NCBI RefSeq assembly: GCF_036880965.1 | Contig: NZ_JBAJMV010000006.1 | Span: forward strand, 1-64,000 | Source of the DNA: JAUASW01 sp036880965 | Lineage (GTDB): Bacteria > Pseudomonadota > Gammaproteobacteria > Burkholderiales > Burkholderiaceae_C | DNA length: 64,000 bases | Direction of reading: 5' to 3' | Part shown: piece after piece, positions 7,554 to 15,960 of the stretch | Numbering within the stretch: the first letter of the stretch is position 1 | How the letters are laid out: each line of letters begins with the position of its first letter | Translations under genes and position numbers: made by a program | Notes under the pieces: generated by a model | Database searches by the model: none | What the model saw: the letters and a program-made list of their open reading frames with translations, nothing else | What the model was told of the DNA's origin: nothing

Positions 7554-10358
7554 ATGAAAGCAACCGACACCGACCGCACCGTGCCGTCCGGGCCGGCCGC
7601 GCTGGAGTCGCCGCTGCAGCTGTTCGGCACCGACGACGCGCTGGCCCGCCTGGAAGCCGCCCTGCCCGAGCTGCAGGGACCTGAAAGACTGCTGGGCCTG
7701 GCCCATCTGGCCTGGCTGCTGCGCGAACGCGACCCCAAGCGCTCGCTCGACAACGCCGACGCGCTGACTGCAGAGCTGAATGCCAAGCTGAAGGCAAGGC
7801 CCGCGGGGTCGGCTGCCATACTGCTGGCGCGCATGGATCTGGTTCGCGCCGAGCAGCGTTATCTGCACGCTGACTGGGCCGCCGCACAGCCTCTGGCCGA
7901 ACAGGCCATGCAATCCTTCGAGCGCCAGGGCGAACTCCTGGGCCAGGCCGATGCGCAGTGGCTGCTTTGCGCCTTGCACGGCGCCATGGGTCAGGCCGAA
8001 ACAAGGGACCGCTGCCTGGAGCAGGCGATTGCGCTGGCCCGCGCCGCGCAGGAGCCCGGCCGGCTGCTTTGCTTCGAGGCCACGCAGGCACGCTTTGATG
8101 CCTTCCGCGACTGGCCGGCCAGCGAGCTGCGCTGGGCCGCGCACTTCCCGGCCGAGATCGAAAGCCAGCCCGCCAGCGCTCAGGCCGCGCTCTATCTCTA
8201 CCAGGCCACGCGCGCCTTCCTGGCCAGCGACTTCGCCCGCGCCATCCGCATGTTCATGTGCGTGCATCAGATCGCACTGCAAACCGGCCAGTTGTACGGT
8301 GCCATCACCGCATCGGCCAATGTCAGCCATTCCTTCGGCAAGCTGAACGACCACGAGGCCTCGCTGGACTGGGTCCAGCGAGGCCTGGAGCTCGCGCGCG
8401 GCTGCGGCTGGCCGCAGGGCCTCGGCGCCTGCCTGACGCAGATGGGCGAGGCCTTGCGCCGGCTCGGCCGCCTGGAGCAGGCGCAGGCCGCGCTGGACGA
8501 GGCCCAGGCCATCCTGGCGCCCCTGGGCCGCTCGCGCAATTACGCGATGCTGCTGAGCTGCCGGGCCGAGCTGGCCCTGGACCGCGGCGACAACGAACTC
8601 GCGCTGCGGCTGTTCGACGAGATGCCCGAGACCGCGCGTGAATCGGGCCACGTGGGCCTGCTGGAAGCAAACCGCGGCAAGGCCAAGGCCCTGGCGCAGA
8701 TGGGTCAATGGCCCGAGGCCGAAACCATGGCCGAAGCCTCCCTGCAGGCGGCCATCGCGGCTGGCATGCCAGACCGCCAGATCGAGGCGCTGCAAGTGCT
8801 GGCACAGATCCGCAGCCGGGGCGGCATGGACCCGGAGCGCCACGGCCGCGACGACCTGCCGCTGGCCCTGCTGGAGCGGGCGCTGGAGATCAGCCGCAGC
8901 ATCGAAGGCTTGCAACCGCCCCCCGAGCTGCTGGCTGCCCTGGCGGGTGAGTACGCCCGCATGGCGCGTTTCCCGCAGGCCTATGGCATGGCGGTGCAGG
9001 CGTCCGCCGCCCGCGAGAAGCAGCACAGCCGCCTGGCCGCAGAGCGGCTGATCGCCATGCAGCTGCGCTATGCCGCCGAAAGCGCGCGCGCCGAGGCCGA
9101 GTACCACAAGCAGCTCGCCTCGGCCGAAGCCCGCCGCTCCGTGCTGCTGCATGAGCAGGGCCAGACGCTGGAAAGGCTGGGCGTGATCGGCCAGGCCATC
9201 ACAGCCAAGCTCGATGCAGAGTCGATCTGCCTGGCCTTGCACGAGCATGTGCACGAGCTGCTCGATGTGACGGCGCTGGCCATCTTCGCGATGGACGAGA
9301 AGGGCGAGCAGCTGAACTCGATCTATGTCAGCGAAGCCGGCCGGCGGCTGCCAATGCGCACGCTGCGCGTGGACGACCCGGTTGCTTCGGCCGCGCGCTG
9401 CGCGCGCGAGCGGCACGAGTTCACGATAGACCGTTCGCCGGAAGAAGAAAGCCCCAGCCATGTGCCCGGCACCCTGCTCTCGCTGAGCGGCATGTACGCG
9501 CCCCTGATGATCAATGAGCGCGTGCTCGGCGTGATGACCATACAGTCGCCGCGCCAGCATGCCTATGGCGAGCGCGAGCAACTGATCTTCCGCACGCTGT
9601 GCGCCTATGGCGCCATCGCGCTGGACAACGCCAACACCTACCGCCAACTCGAAGCCACGCTGAAGACCCTGCGAGCCACGCAGGCGCGGCTCGAGGAAGC
9701 CAGCCTCAGCGACCCGCTCACCGGCCTGCGCAACCGCCGTTTCCTGATGCAGCATCTGGACGCCGACATCAGCATCAGCCTGCGCCGCTACGAAGATGCC
9801 ATGCGCCAGCGGCCCTGCGAGACACCCGAGGAAGCGGACCTGGTTTTCTTCATGGTCGACATCGATCATTTCAAGGCCGTCAACGATCAGCATGGCCATG
9901 CCGCTGGCGACCAGGTACTGATCCAGGTGTGCGAGCGGCTGCGCGAGGTCTCGCGCGAGTCGGACTATCTGGTGCGCTGGGGCGGTGAGGAATTCCTGAT
10001 GGTGGCGCGGTTGAGCAGCCGCCATGAGGCCGGCCTGATTGCCGAGCGCATCCGCTCGGCTGTTGCCAGCCAGCCCTTCGTGCTCGAGCAAGGCCTGAGC
10101 CTGCACAAGACCTGTTCGGTCGGCTTTGCCGCCTTCCCCTTCTTCGCCAAAGCCCCAGGCCGGCTGAGCTGGGAGGAAGTCGTGGAACTGGCCGACCAGG
10201 GCCTCTACCGCGCCAAGCGCGCTGGCCGCAACCGCTGGGTCGGGCTGGCGGCCGCCGAGGGGCAGACGCCGCCGCCGGAGGCGGAGCTCAAGGCCTGGCT
10301 GCGTGAACCGGAGCCGGCCCTGCAGGTCGGCCTGCTGCGCGAATTGACGGGCCCCTGA
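7554..10358 (+). CDS. TPR-GAF-GGDEF diguanylate cyclase
   Basis: A 934-residue soluble protein. Residues about 20-480 are Ala/Leu-rich helical repeats of TPR type. A coiled coil at about 490-540 leads into a GAF-like sensor at about 545-690. The GGDEF domain follows at about 715-905 (SDPLTGLRNRRF, DIDHFKAVNDQHGH). The active-site loop is GGEEF at 810-814, and the inhibitory I-site RESD is intact at 801-804, five residues upstream. It should make c-di-GMP from GTP and be product-inhibited. No transmembrane segment is seen. The TPR region suggests control by a protein partner. Nothing downstream is co-directional. Confidence 0.9.
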   Translation: MKATDTDRTVPSGPAALESPLQLFGTDDALARLEAALPELQGPERLLGLAHLAWLLRERDPKRSLDNADALTAELNAKLKARPAGSAAILLARMDLVRAEQRYLHADWAAAQPLAEQAMQSFERQGELLGQADAQWLLCALHGAMGQAETRDRCLEQAIALARAAQEPGRLLCFEATQARFDAFRDWPASELRWAAHFPAEIESQPASAQAALYLYQATRAFLASDFARAIRMFMCVHQIALQTGQLYGAITASANVSHSFGKLNDHEASLDWVQRGLELARGCGWPQGLGACLTQMGEALRRLGRLEQAQAALDEAQAILAPLGRSRNYAMLLSCRAELALDRGDNELALRLFDEMPETARESGHVGLLEANRGKAKALAQMGQWPEAETMAEASLQAAIAAGMPDRQIEALQVLAQIRSRGGMDPERHGRDDLPLALLERALEISRSIEGLQPPPELLAALAGEYARMARFPQAYGMAVQASAAREKQHSRLAAERLIAMQLRYAAESARAEAEYHKQLASAEARRSVLLHEQGQTLERLGVIGQAITAKLDAESICLALHEHVHELLDVTALAIFAMDEKGEQLNSIYVSEAGRRLPMRTLRVDDPVASAARCARERHEFTIDRSPEEESPSHVPGTLLSLSGMYAPLMINERVLGVMTIQSPRQHAYGEREQLIFRTLCAYGAIALDNANTYRQLEATLKTLRATQARLEEASLSDPLTGLRNRRFLMQHLDADISISLRRYEDAMRQRPCETPEEADLVFFMVDIDHFKAVNDQHGHAAGDQVLIQVCERLREVSRESDYLVRWGGEEFLMVARLSSRHEAGLIAERIRSAVASQPFVLEQGLSLHKTCSVGFAAFPFFAKAPGRLSWEEVVELADQGLYRAKRAGRNRWVGLAAAEGQTPPPEAELKAWLREPEPALQVGLLRELTGP

Positions 10359-10413
10359 TCAGTTCGCAAGGCCGCGCGTCGATGCCGAGCGGCCTGGCAT
10401 CAGGACACCGGCA

Positions 10414-12408
10414 TCAGAAGTGGATGCCCTTCATCATCTGCTGCAAGGCAATCGCCTCGGCCGAGAGCTGCGACTTGCCGCCCTTCTCGCCCTTGGCGGC
10501 ATCGCTGTCCGGGAACATGCGGAAGCTGGTGTTCATCACGATCTGGGCCACGCGCGGCACCAGGGCGTGCATCAGCTCGCCGGTGATGCCCAGGCGCGTG
10601 GCGATGCGCACCGGCTTGTTGATGCAGGCCTGCGCAATCATGTCGGCCGCTTCTTCAGGCGCCAGCGTCGGCACGTTGTTGTAGATCTTGGTGGGCGCAA
10701 TCATCGGCGTGCGCACCAGCGGCATGTTGATGGTAGTGAAGGTGATGCCGAGATCGGCGTACTCGCTCGATGCGCAGCGGGTCCAGGCGTCGAGCGCGGC
10801 CTTGGAGGCCACATAGGCCGAGAAGCGCGGCGCATTGGTCAGCACGCCGATCGAGCTGATGTTGACGATGTGGCCCTTCTTCTTGGCCACCATGCCGGGC
10901 AGCAGGCCCATGGTGACGCGCAGGCAGCCGAAGTAGTTCAGCTGCATGGTGCGCTCGTAGTCATGGAAGCGGTCGTAGCTGCCTTCGATCGCGCGGCGGA
11001 TCGAGCGCCCCGCGTTGTTGATCAGGAAATCGACCCCGCCGAAGTTCTCGCTGATCCAGGCCATCATCTCCGCGCAACTCTGCTCGTTGGCGATGTCGGC
11101 AGAGTAGCTGTGGATCTGCGCGTCAGCGCCAGCTGCGGCCTTGATCTCTTTCACCGCTTCGGCCAGCTTCACTTCATCGCGTGCGCAGATCAGCGTGATC
11201 GCGCCAGCCTCGGCGAACTTGATGGCCGCCGCGAGGCCAATGCCCGAAGAGCCGCCGGTCACCAGCACCACCTTGCCACCGCAAGTGCCCTTCAGGCTGC
11301 GGTCGATCAGCAGCGCCGGATCGAGGTGGCGCTCCCAGTAGTCCCAGAGCTTCCAGGCGTAGTCGTGCAGGTTTGGGCATTCGATGCCGGAGCCCTTCAG
11401 CGCGGCCGTGGTCTCGCGGCAGTCGAAGCGCGTCGGGTAGTTGATGAAATGGAACAGGTCTTCGGGCAGGCCCAGGTCCTTCATGACGGCATTGCGGATG
11501 CGACGCACCGGCGCCAGCGCCATCAGGCCCTTCTTGACACTCTTGGGAATGAAACCCAAGAGCGCCGCGTTGACGAAGAGGCTCATCTTCGGCGCATGCG
11601 CGGCCTTGCTGAAGATGTCCAGCACGTCGCCGACGCGGTAGCCCACAGGGTCCACGAGGTGGAAGCAGCCGCCGCTCTTGCGCTGTTGGTGGCTGATGTG
11701 GTCGAGCGCGTCGACGATGAAGTCCACCGGCACGATGTTGACGCGGCCGCCTTCCAGGCCGATCGAGGGCATCCAGGGCGGCAGGATCTGGCGCAGGCGC
11801 TGGATCGGCTTGAAGAAGTAGTAGGGGCCGTCGACCTTGTCCATCTCGCCGGTGCGCGAGTCGCCAACCACCATGGCCGGGCGGTAGACGCTCCAGGGCT
11901 TCTTGCACTCCTTGCGCACGATCTTCTCGCTCTCGTGCTTGGTCATGAAGTACGGATGGTCCAGCCCTTCCGCCTCGTCGAACATGTCCTCGCGGAACAC
12001 GCCTTCGTAGAGGCCGGCGGCAGCGATGGACGAGACATGGTGCACATGGCCCGCGTCGATCGCCTGCGCGAACTCGACCATGCTGCGCGTGCCTTCGATG
12101 TTGGTGCGGACCTGCGACTCCTCGTCGGCCTTCAGGTCATAGACGGCGGCCAGGTGGTAGACATGGGCGATGTTGCCCTTGAGCGCCTTGATCTGGTCGG
12201 CCGCCACGCCCAGCTTCTTGCCGGTGAGGTCGCCAAACACGGGAATAGCGCGGGTCTTGCTGGCGCCCCAGTACTCCAGCAGCTCGGGCAGCTTGTCGCG
12301 GCTCTCCTCGCGCAGCAGGAAATAGACGGTGCTGCCGCGGCGCGCCAACAGCTTCTTGACCAGACGCTTGCCGATGAAGCCGGTGGCTCCGGTGACGAAA
12401 TACTGCAT
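10414..12408 (-). CDS. Two-domain fatty acyl-CoA/ACP reductase (fatty-alcohol forming)
   Basis: A 664-residue fusion of two reductase domains. The N-terminal extended SDR (1-about 365) has GATGFIG at 7-13, HHVSSIAAAG and Tyr153-Lys157. The C-terminal classical SDR (about 374-640) has GGSSGIG at 385-391, NNAGRS, Ser518/519 and Tyr532-Lys536. Length, domain order and many segments (for example KVDGPYYFFK, FERTMQLNYFG-like, INMPLVRTPMIAPTKIY) match, from memory, the Marinobacter fatty acyl reductase Maqu_2507, which reduces acyl-CoA through aldehyde to alcohol for wax esters. ATG 12408 follows GGAGAC. It diverges from the phasin gene, supporting a storage-lipid role. An N-terminal domain acting only as a generic epimerase is the alternative. 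Confidence 0.85.
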   Translation of the reverse strand: MQYFVTGATGFIGKRLVKKLLARRGSTVYFLLREESRDKLPELLEYWGASKTRAIPVFGDLTGKKLGVAADQIKALKGNIAHVYHLAAVYDLKADEESQVRTNIEGTRSMVEFAQAIDAGHVHHVSSIAAAGLYEGVFREDMFDEAEGLDHPYFMTKHESEKIVRKECKKPWSVYRPAMVVGDSRTGEMDKVDGPYYFFKPIQRLRQILPPWMPSIGLEGGRVNIVPVDFIVDALDHISHQQRKSGGCFHLVDPVGYRVGDVLDIFSKAAHAPKMSLFVNAALLGFIPKSVKKGLMALAPVRRIRNAVMKDLGLPEDLFHFINYPTRFDCRETTAALKGSGIECPNLHDYAWKLWDYWERHLDPALLIDRSLKGTCGGKVVLVTGGSSGIGLAAAIKFAEAGAITLICARDEVKLAEAVKEIKAAAGADAQIHSYSADIANEQSCAEMMAWISENFGGVDFLINNAGRSIRRAIEGSYDRFHDYERTMQLNYFGCLRVTMGLLPGMVAKKKGHIVNISSIGVLTNAPRFSAYVASKAALDAWTRCASSEYADLGITFTTINMPLVRTPMIAPTKIYNNVPTLAPEEAADMIAQACINKPVRIATRLGITGELMHALVPRVAQIVMNTSFRMFPDSDAAKGEKGGKSQLSAEAIALQQMMKGIHF

Positions 12409-12540
12409 CGTTGTCTCCATGCGTGTTTGAGGATGATTCTTGTCCAAGTCTCAGGGCGCTTTGCTGAGCGCTTACCCGGAGCTTCCCGGATAGAGGCCCC
12501 TCACTAGCTTGTGCCTATGCTTTCTGCGGCACGAGCGCCC

Positions 12541-12546
12541 TATAGT
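12541..12546 (+). promoter_or_regulatory. Candidate -10 element for the phasin gene
   Basis: TATAGT lies 57 nt upstream of the phasin ATG, inside the 194-bp region that diverges toward the acyl-reductase gene. No good -35 hexamer is visible at 16-18 nt, so an activator or a weak promoter is possible. The assignment is inference. Confidence 0.3.
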
Positions 12547-12602
12547 TGTGCGGTCCGCTGCGCTTGCGCGGCCCCTTCCCGAACCAAAAGGACTCCCTGA
12601 TC

Positions 12603-13223
12603 ATGGTCAAGAAGCTGCAGAAAATGGCTGAGAAGCAGAAAGCGTCGTCCTCGGGTGCCTTCGGCGCCCTGCCCGCCGGGCTGCTGGAAGGCCAGATCGG
12701 CCAGACGGTGAAGGACTCGGCCCAGCAGATCTGGGCGGCTGGCCTCGGCGCGTTCGCCAAGGCGCAGGGCGAAGGCGGCAAGGTGTTCGAAGCACTGGTG
12801 AGCGAAGGCATGAAGCTGCAAAAGAAAACCCAATCTGCGGCCGAGCAGAAGCTGTCAAGCATGACCAGCAAGGTCACCGGCATGGCCGGCGACGTCGGTG
12901 CCAAGGCCGGCCAGCATTGGGACAAGCTGGAATCGATCTTTGAAGATCGCGTGGCCAATGCGTTGAAGCGCCTGGGCGTGCCCATGGCCAAGGACATCGA
13001 CGCGCTGATCGAGCGCATCGATGCGCTGAGCAAGGCTGTTGGCGTGCCGACCAAGGCTGCCGCAACCAAGCCCGCAGCCAAGAAGCTTGCTGCCAAGCCA
13101 GCGGCAAGGAAGGTGGCAGCGAAGAAGGCTGCGGCAGCACCTGCTGCACCTGCAAAGAAGGCCGCTGCAAAACCTGCCGCCAAACCTGCAGCCAAGAAGC
13201 CGGCAGCCAAGAAGGCCGCCTGA
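12603..13223 (+). CDS. Polyhydroxyalkanoate granule-associated phasin with AAKPA-type tail
   Basis: A 206-residue protein in two parts. Residues 1-about 140 form the amphipathic phasin helix bundle that coats PHA granules (QIWAAGLGAFAKAQGEGGKVFEAL, split as QIWAAGLGAFAKAQ). Residues about 145-206 are a low-complexity tail of A, K and P (repeated AAKPA/AAKK) like histone H1 and the PhaF tail, which binds nucleoid DNA. The fusion suggests granule-to-nucleoid tethering. ATG 12603 is chosen; the frame opens upstream at 12546 but without phasin similarity. The patatin gene follows after 10 nt and is probably co-transcribed. Confidence 0.85.
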   Translation: MVKKLQKMAEKQKASSSGAFGALPAGLLEGQIGQTVKDSAQQIWAAGLGAFAKAQGEGGKVFEALVSEGMKLQKKTQSAAEQKLSSMTSKVTGMAGDVGAKAGQHWDKLESIFEDRVANALKRLGVPMAKDIDALIERIDALSKAVGVPTKAAATKPAAKKLAAKPAARKVAAKKAAAAPAAPAKKAAAKPAAKPAAKKPAAKKAA

Positions 13224-13233
13224 GCGCTGATTG

Positions 13234-14427
13234 ATGTCCAAGAGTTCCCCGCGCCAGGCCAGCGTCGGGCTGGCGCTGGCCGGCGGTGGCCCGCTGGGCG
13301 CGATCTACGAGATCGGCGCCCTGTGCGCGCTCGAAGAAGCGCTGCCCGGCTTCAAGTTCACTGAATGCCAGGGCTATATCGGCGTCAGCGCCGGCGGTTT
13401 CATTGCGGCCGGCCTGGCCAACGGCCTGTCCCCGCGCCAGCTCTGCGCAGCCTTCATCGAGAACACGGCCCCGGCCCCTGATCGCTTCGACCCGGCCCTG
13501 CTCCTGCGCCCGGCCTGGGGCGAATACCGCCGCCGTCTGGCCAAGCTGCCGGGCTTGCTGGGCCGCGCCCTGTGGCAGGTCGCCGTGGAAGGTCGCTCTG
13601 CGCTGGGTGCCCTGGAGCGCCTGGGGCCCGCCCTGCCTACCGGCCTGCTGTCTGGCGAGCCGATTGCCGAGCAATTGCGCGCCCAGTTCAGCTTGCCCGG
13701 CCGGACCGACGATTTCCGTCAGCTGAAGTCCCGGCTCGTGCTGGTGGCCACCGACCTGGACAGCGGGCAGGCCATGCCCTTCGGCATGCCCGGCCACGAC
13801 CATGTGCCGATCTCGCGCGCCGTGCAGGCCAGCGCCGCGCTGCCGGGCTTGTTCCCGCCGGTGCGCATCGATGGCCGCTTCTACGTCGATGGCGCTCTCA
13901 AGAAGACGCTGCACGCCTCGGTGCTGCTGGCCCACAAGCCCGAGCTCCTGATCTGCCTGAACCCCTTGGTGCCTTACCGCGCTGATGTCGGCGAGGAGAT
14001 TCCGCCGCTGGTCGATGCCGGCCTGCCGGTGGTGCTGTCGCAGACCTTCCGCTCGCTGATCCATTCGCGGCTGGAGCTCGGAATGAAGGGCTATGCCCGC
14101 AGCCATCCAGAGACCGACATCCTGCTCTTCGAGCCCGATCCACGCGATGCCGAGCTCTACATGGCCAACACCTTCAGCTATTCGCAGCGCCGCCGTCTGG
14201 CCGAGCATGCCTATCAGCAGACTCGCGCCATCCTGCGCCGCCAGTTCGCCAGCCTGCAGCCTCGCCTGGCCGGCCATGGCCTGACGCTGGACGAGTCGGT
14301 GCTGTTCGATGCCAGCCGCCAGCTGCTGGCCGACAAGCCGCCCGAGCGCACGGCTGCGCAGCGCACGGCGGACGCCATGAAGCAGCTGGACGCTGCCCTG
14401 ACCCGGCTCGAATCGCGAATGGCGTGA
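13234..14427 (+). CDS. Patatin-like phospholipase/lipase
   Basis: A 397-residue patatin-fold hydrolase with the oxyanion loop GGGPLG (17-22), the nucleophile elbow GVSAG with Ser52, and the dyad DGA with Asp219. All catalytic parts are present, so it should hydrolyse acyl esters. No signal peptide is seen, so it is cytoplasmic. Position directly after a phasin gene suggests action on granule or membrane lipids, but the substrate is inference. ATG 13234 is preferred over the in-frame TTG at 13231. It starts 10 nt after the phasin stop, as in an operon. Confidence 0.85.
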   Translation: MSKSSPRQASVGLALAGGGPLGAIYEIGALCALEEALPGFKFTECQGYIGVSAGGFIAAGLANGLSPRQLCAAFIENTAPAPDRFDPALLLRPAWGEYRRRLAKLPGLLGRALWQVAVEGRSALGALERLGPALPTGLLSGEPIAEQLRAQFSLPGRTDDFRQLKSRLVLVATDLDSGQAMPFGMPGHDHVPISRAVQASAALPGLFPPVRIDGRFYVDGALKKTLHASVLLAHKPELLICLNPLVPYRADVGEEIPPLVDAGLPVVLSQTFRSLIHSRLELGMKGYARSHPETDILLFEPDPRDAELYMANTFSYSQRRRLAEHAYQQTRAILRRQFASLQPRLAGHGLTLDESVLFDASRQLLADKPPERTAAQRTADAMKQLDAALTRLESRMA

Positions 14428-14540
14428 AGCCCTTCACGGCCCAAGTTCACGCGCCATTGGCTTGAGGGGGATGCTTCCGCGAGGGGGCTCGGGACAATTG
14501 CTGCATCGCGCTCCGGCGCTTGCAACTCACCCCAAACCCC

Positions 14541-15173
14541 ATGAAGAAGCTCCTCGCCGCCGCCCTCCTGACCGCCCCGCTGCTGGCCCTGGCCAGCCCG
14601 GTCAATCTCTTGAGCAACGGCAGTTTCGAAGCCACGCCGCAGGGCGCAGGCACCTGGAGCCGCCAGAGCACGCTGCCGGGCTGGGTGGTGGCCGCCAACC
14701 AGGCCGAGCTGCGCAACGACGTGGCCGGCAAGGCCAGCCAGGGTGTGAACTACCTGGAGCTGGATGTCGACAACAACAGCCTGATCAGCCAGACCATCAG
14801 CACCCTCCTGGGTCAGTGGTATGAACTGAGCTTCGACTATTCCAACCGCTCTGGTGTTGCTGTGTCCAGCAATGGCCTGGGCTGGAGCTTTGGCGGCGCG
14901 AGCGGCCTGGCGCCCGTGCTGGCCTACAACGGCAGCAGCGGCAACCAGTGGAGCCACTTCAGCATCCTGGTGCAGGCCACCGGCACCAGCAGCACCCTGA
15001 GCCTGTGGGCCACGGGCACCAGCGACAGCCTGGGCAGCTCGCTGGACAACGTCTCTCTCAACACCCCCGGCGGCTCGTCGGCAAGCACTGCCGTGCCGGA
15101 GCCGCAGAGCCTGGCCCTGATGCTCGCCGGCCTGGCTGGCATGCTCTTCGTCAGCCGCCGCCGTCGCGCCTGA
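14541..15173 (+). CDS. PEP-CTERM sorting-domain exported protein
   Basis: A 210-residue exported protein. It has a signal peptide (KKLLAAALLTAPLLALAS), a middle with the NGSFE opening and galactose-binding-like beta pattern seen in DUF642-type carbohydrate-binding proteins, and a C-terminal tripartite signal. That signal is VPEPQSLALM, a hydrophobic helix, then SRRRRA. PEP-CTERM proteins are handled by an exosortase during surface export and are linked to exopolysaccharide. No exosortase is in the window. ATG 14541 gives the correct signal peptide. A strong terminator follows at 15193. Confidence 0.85.
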   Translation: MKKLLAAALLTAPLLALASPVNLLSNGSFEATPQGAGTWSRQSTLPGWVVAANQAELRNDVAGKASQGVNYLELDVDNNSLISQTISTLLGQWYELSFDYSNRSGVAVSSNGLGWSFGGASGLAPVLAYNGSSGNQWSHFSILVQATGTSSTLSLWATGTSDSLGSSLDNVSLNTPGGSSASTAVPEPQSLALMLAGLAGMLFVSRRRRA

Positions 15174-15192
15174 GCCACCCCGATACAAGCCC

Positions 15193-15214
15193 AAGGCCTC
15201 CTGCGGGAGGCCTT
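15193..15214 (+). terminator. Intrinsic terminator after the PEP-CTERM gene
   Basis: AAGGCCTCC (15193-15201) pairs with GGAGGCCTT (15206-15214) around a TGCG loop, followed by a short T-containing stretch. It sits 20 nt after the stop codon of the PEP-CTERM gene. Confidence 0.75.
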
Positions 15215-15510
15215 GTTCATTTGTGAACTGCATCACGATCTGGCGGGCGGCACCCAGCAAGCGCGGGGATGCAAAGCCATCGGCCATCGCCAACAATAAA
15301 GCCATGACGACAGCGAGAACAGGCTGGACGTCGTTGGAAGCGCAGCGCTCGGCGGGTAGAGACAAAGAGCGCGGCGCGAGGCAGAGGCCCCCAAACCTGC
15401 CGCTCCACGGCAGGCCCCCCCGAGGGGGTCGAGGAAACTCGGGAACTGCCCGTCGTTTCCTTGTGAGCGCATTGATGATTGACTGAAGACGAAGATGTTG
15501 GAAACGCATT
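15215..15510. other. Gene-free stretch with hairpins between two terminators
   Basis: No gene is recognised. The stretch contains a strong hairpin CCTGCCG (15396-15402) / CGGCAGG (15408-15414), then a C7-G5 run and further GA/TC-rich complementarity. It lies between the terminator of the PEP-CTERM gene and a second terminator at 15511 that has no upstream gene to serve. It may be a small RNA locus or a decayed gene; neither can be shown from sequence alone. Confidence 0.3.
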
Positions 15511-15534
15511 AGGGCGCCCCTCACCGGGCGCCCT
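15511..15534 (+). terminator. Orphan intrinsic terminator
   Basis: AGGGCGCCC (15511-15519) pairs with GGGCGCCCT (15526-15534) around a 6-nt loop and is followed by TTCTTTT. The nearest upstream gene already ends in its own terminator at 15193, so this one probably ends an unannotated transcript. Confidence 0.7.
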
Positions 15535-15561
15535 TTCTTTTGGTCCTTAGTCAATCTCCGG

Positions 15562-15936
15562 GGAAGACGCCAAGCGGCACATTGCTGCCATTCGTTTTCT
15601 TGTTCCTCGGTTGGTCGAAGATCAGGCCGCCAGCGGGTTCCCCTGCGCTCGTGTCCCCCGGCCCTGGCTGCGCCAGGTCCTCCTCCTTTACCTCGCTTCG
15701 GGAAACCCACTGCCGTCCTGATCCGCACCACTGTGGCCTTCGCCTGGTGGCATGCGCAGGTTCGGCCGAGGGTGTCGGGTGAGGGTTTGGGCGAAGTAAA
15801 GGAGGAGGATCGGGCGAAGCCCGGTCCGGGGGACAGGAGCACAAGCCCTCACCCGATGGCCTCGGCAGCGCGAACGAGCTTCAACGCGAACGGCTGCAAA
15901 GTGCCGTCAAGAGAAACCTCCGGAAATCGGCGATGT
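15562..15936 (+). repeat. 375-bp dispersed repeat, copy 1, with long inverted repeat
   Basis: Aligns without gaps to 22001-22375 (constant offset 6439) with about a dozen mismatches, clustered in the last 50 nt. Inside, the left arm 15649-15718 and right arm 15783-15842 are imperfect reverse complements of about 60 nt around a 64-nt loop. The best block is TCCTCCTCCTTTAC against GTAAAGGAGGAGGA. The final 50 nt recur at 159-210. It sits 24 nt beyond the stop of the minus-strand carboxypeptidase, so it would also lie in that transcript's 3' region. No transposase is present. Confidence 0.85.
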
Positions 15937-15960
15937 ACGCTTCTTCTTGGCAGCCCTGAA

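Noticed and set aside
7344..10106. 920-codon open frame on the minus strand opposite the diguanylate cyclase
   Set aside because: It is a GC-bias shadow. Its protein is His/Gln/Gly/Leu-rich noise without domains, whereas the plus-strand frame has TPR, GAF and GGDEF motifs.
10420..12507. 695-codon plus-strand frame opposite the acyl reductase
   Set aside because: Antisense shadow; low-complexity composition, no motif, no ribosome site, while the minus strand encodes two complete reductase domains.
15649..15842. Inverted repeats as terminal inverted repeats of an insertion sequence
   Set aside because: The arms are internal to the repeat, only 64 nt apart, and no transposase or target-site duplication is present.
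15551..15844. Minus-strand ORF conserved between the two 375-bp repeats as a possible protein family
   Set aside because: Several frames on both strands are open through the repeat, the predicted peptide is Pro/Arg-rich without a fold, no ribosome site is seen, and conservation is explained by the DNA repeat itself. Synonymous/nonsynonymous analysis over more copies would be decisive.
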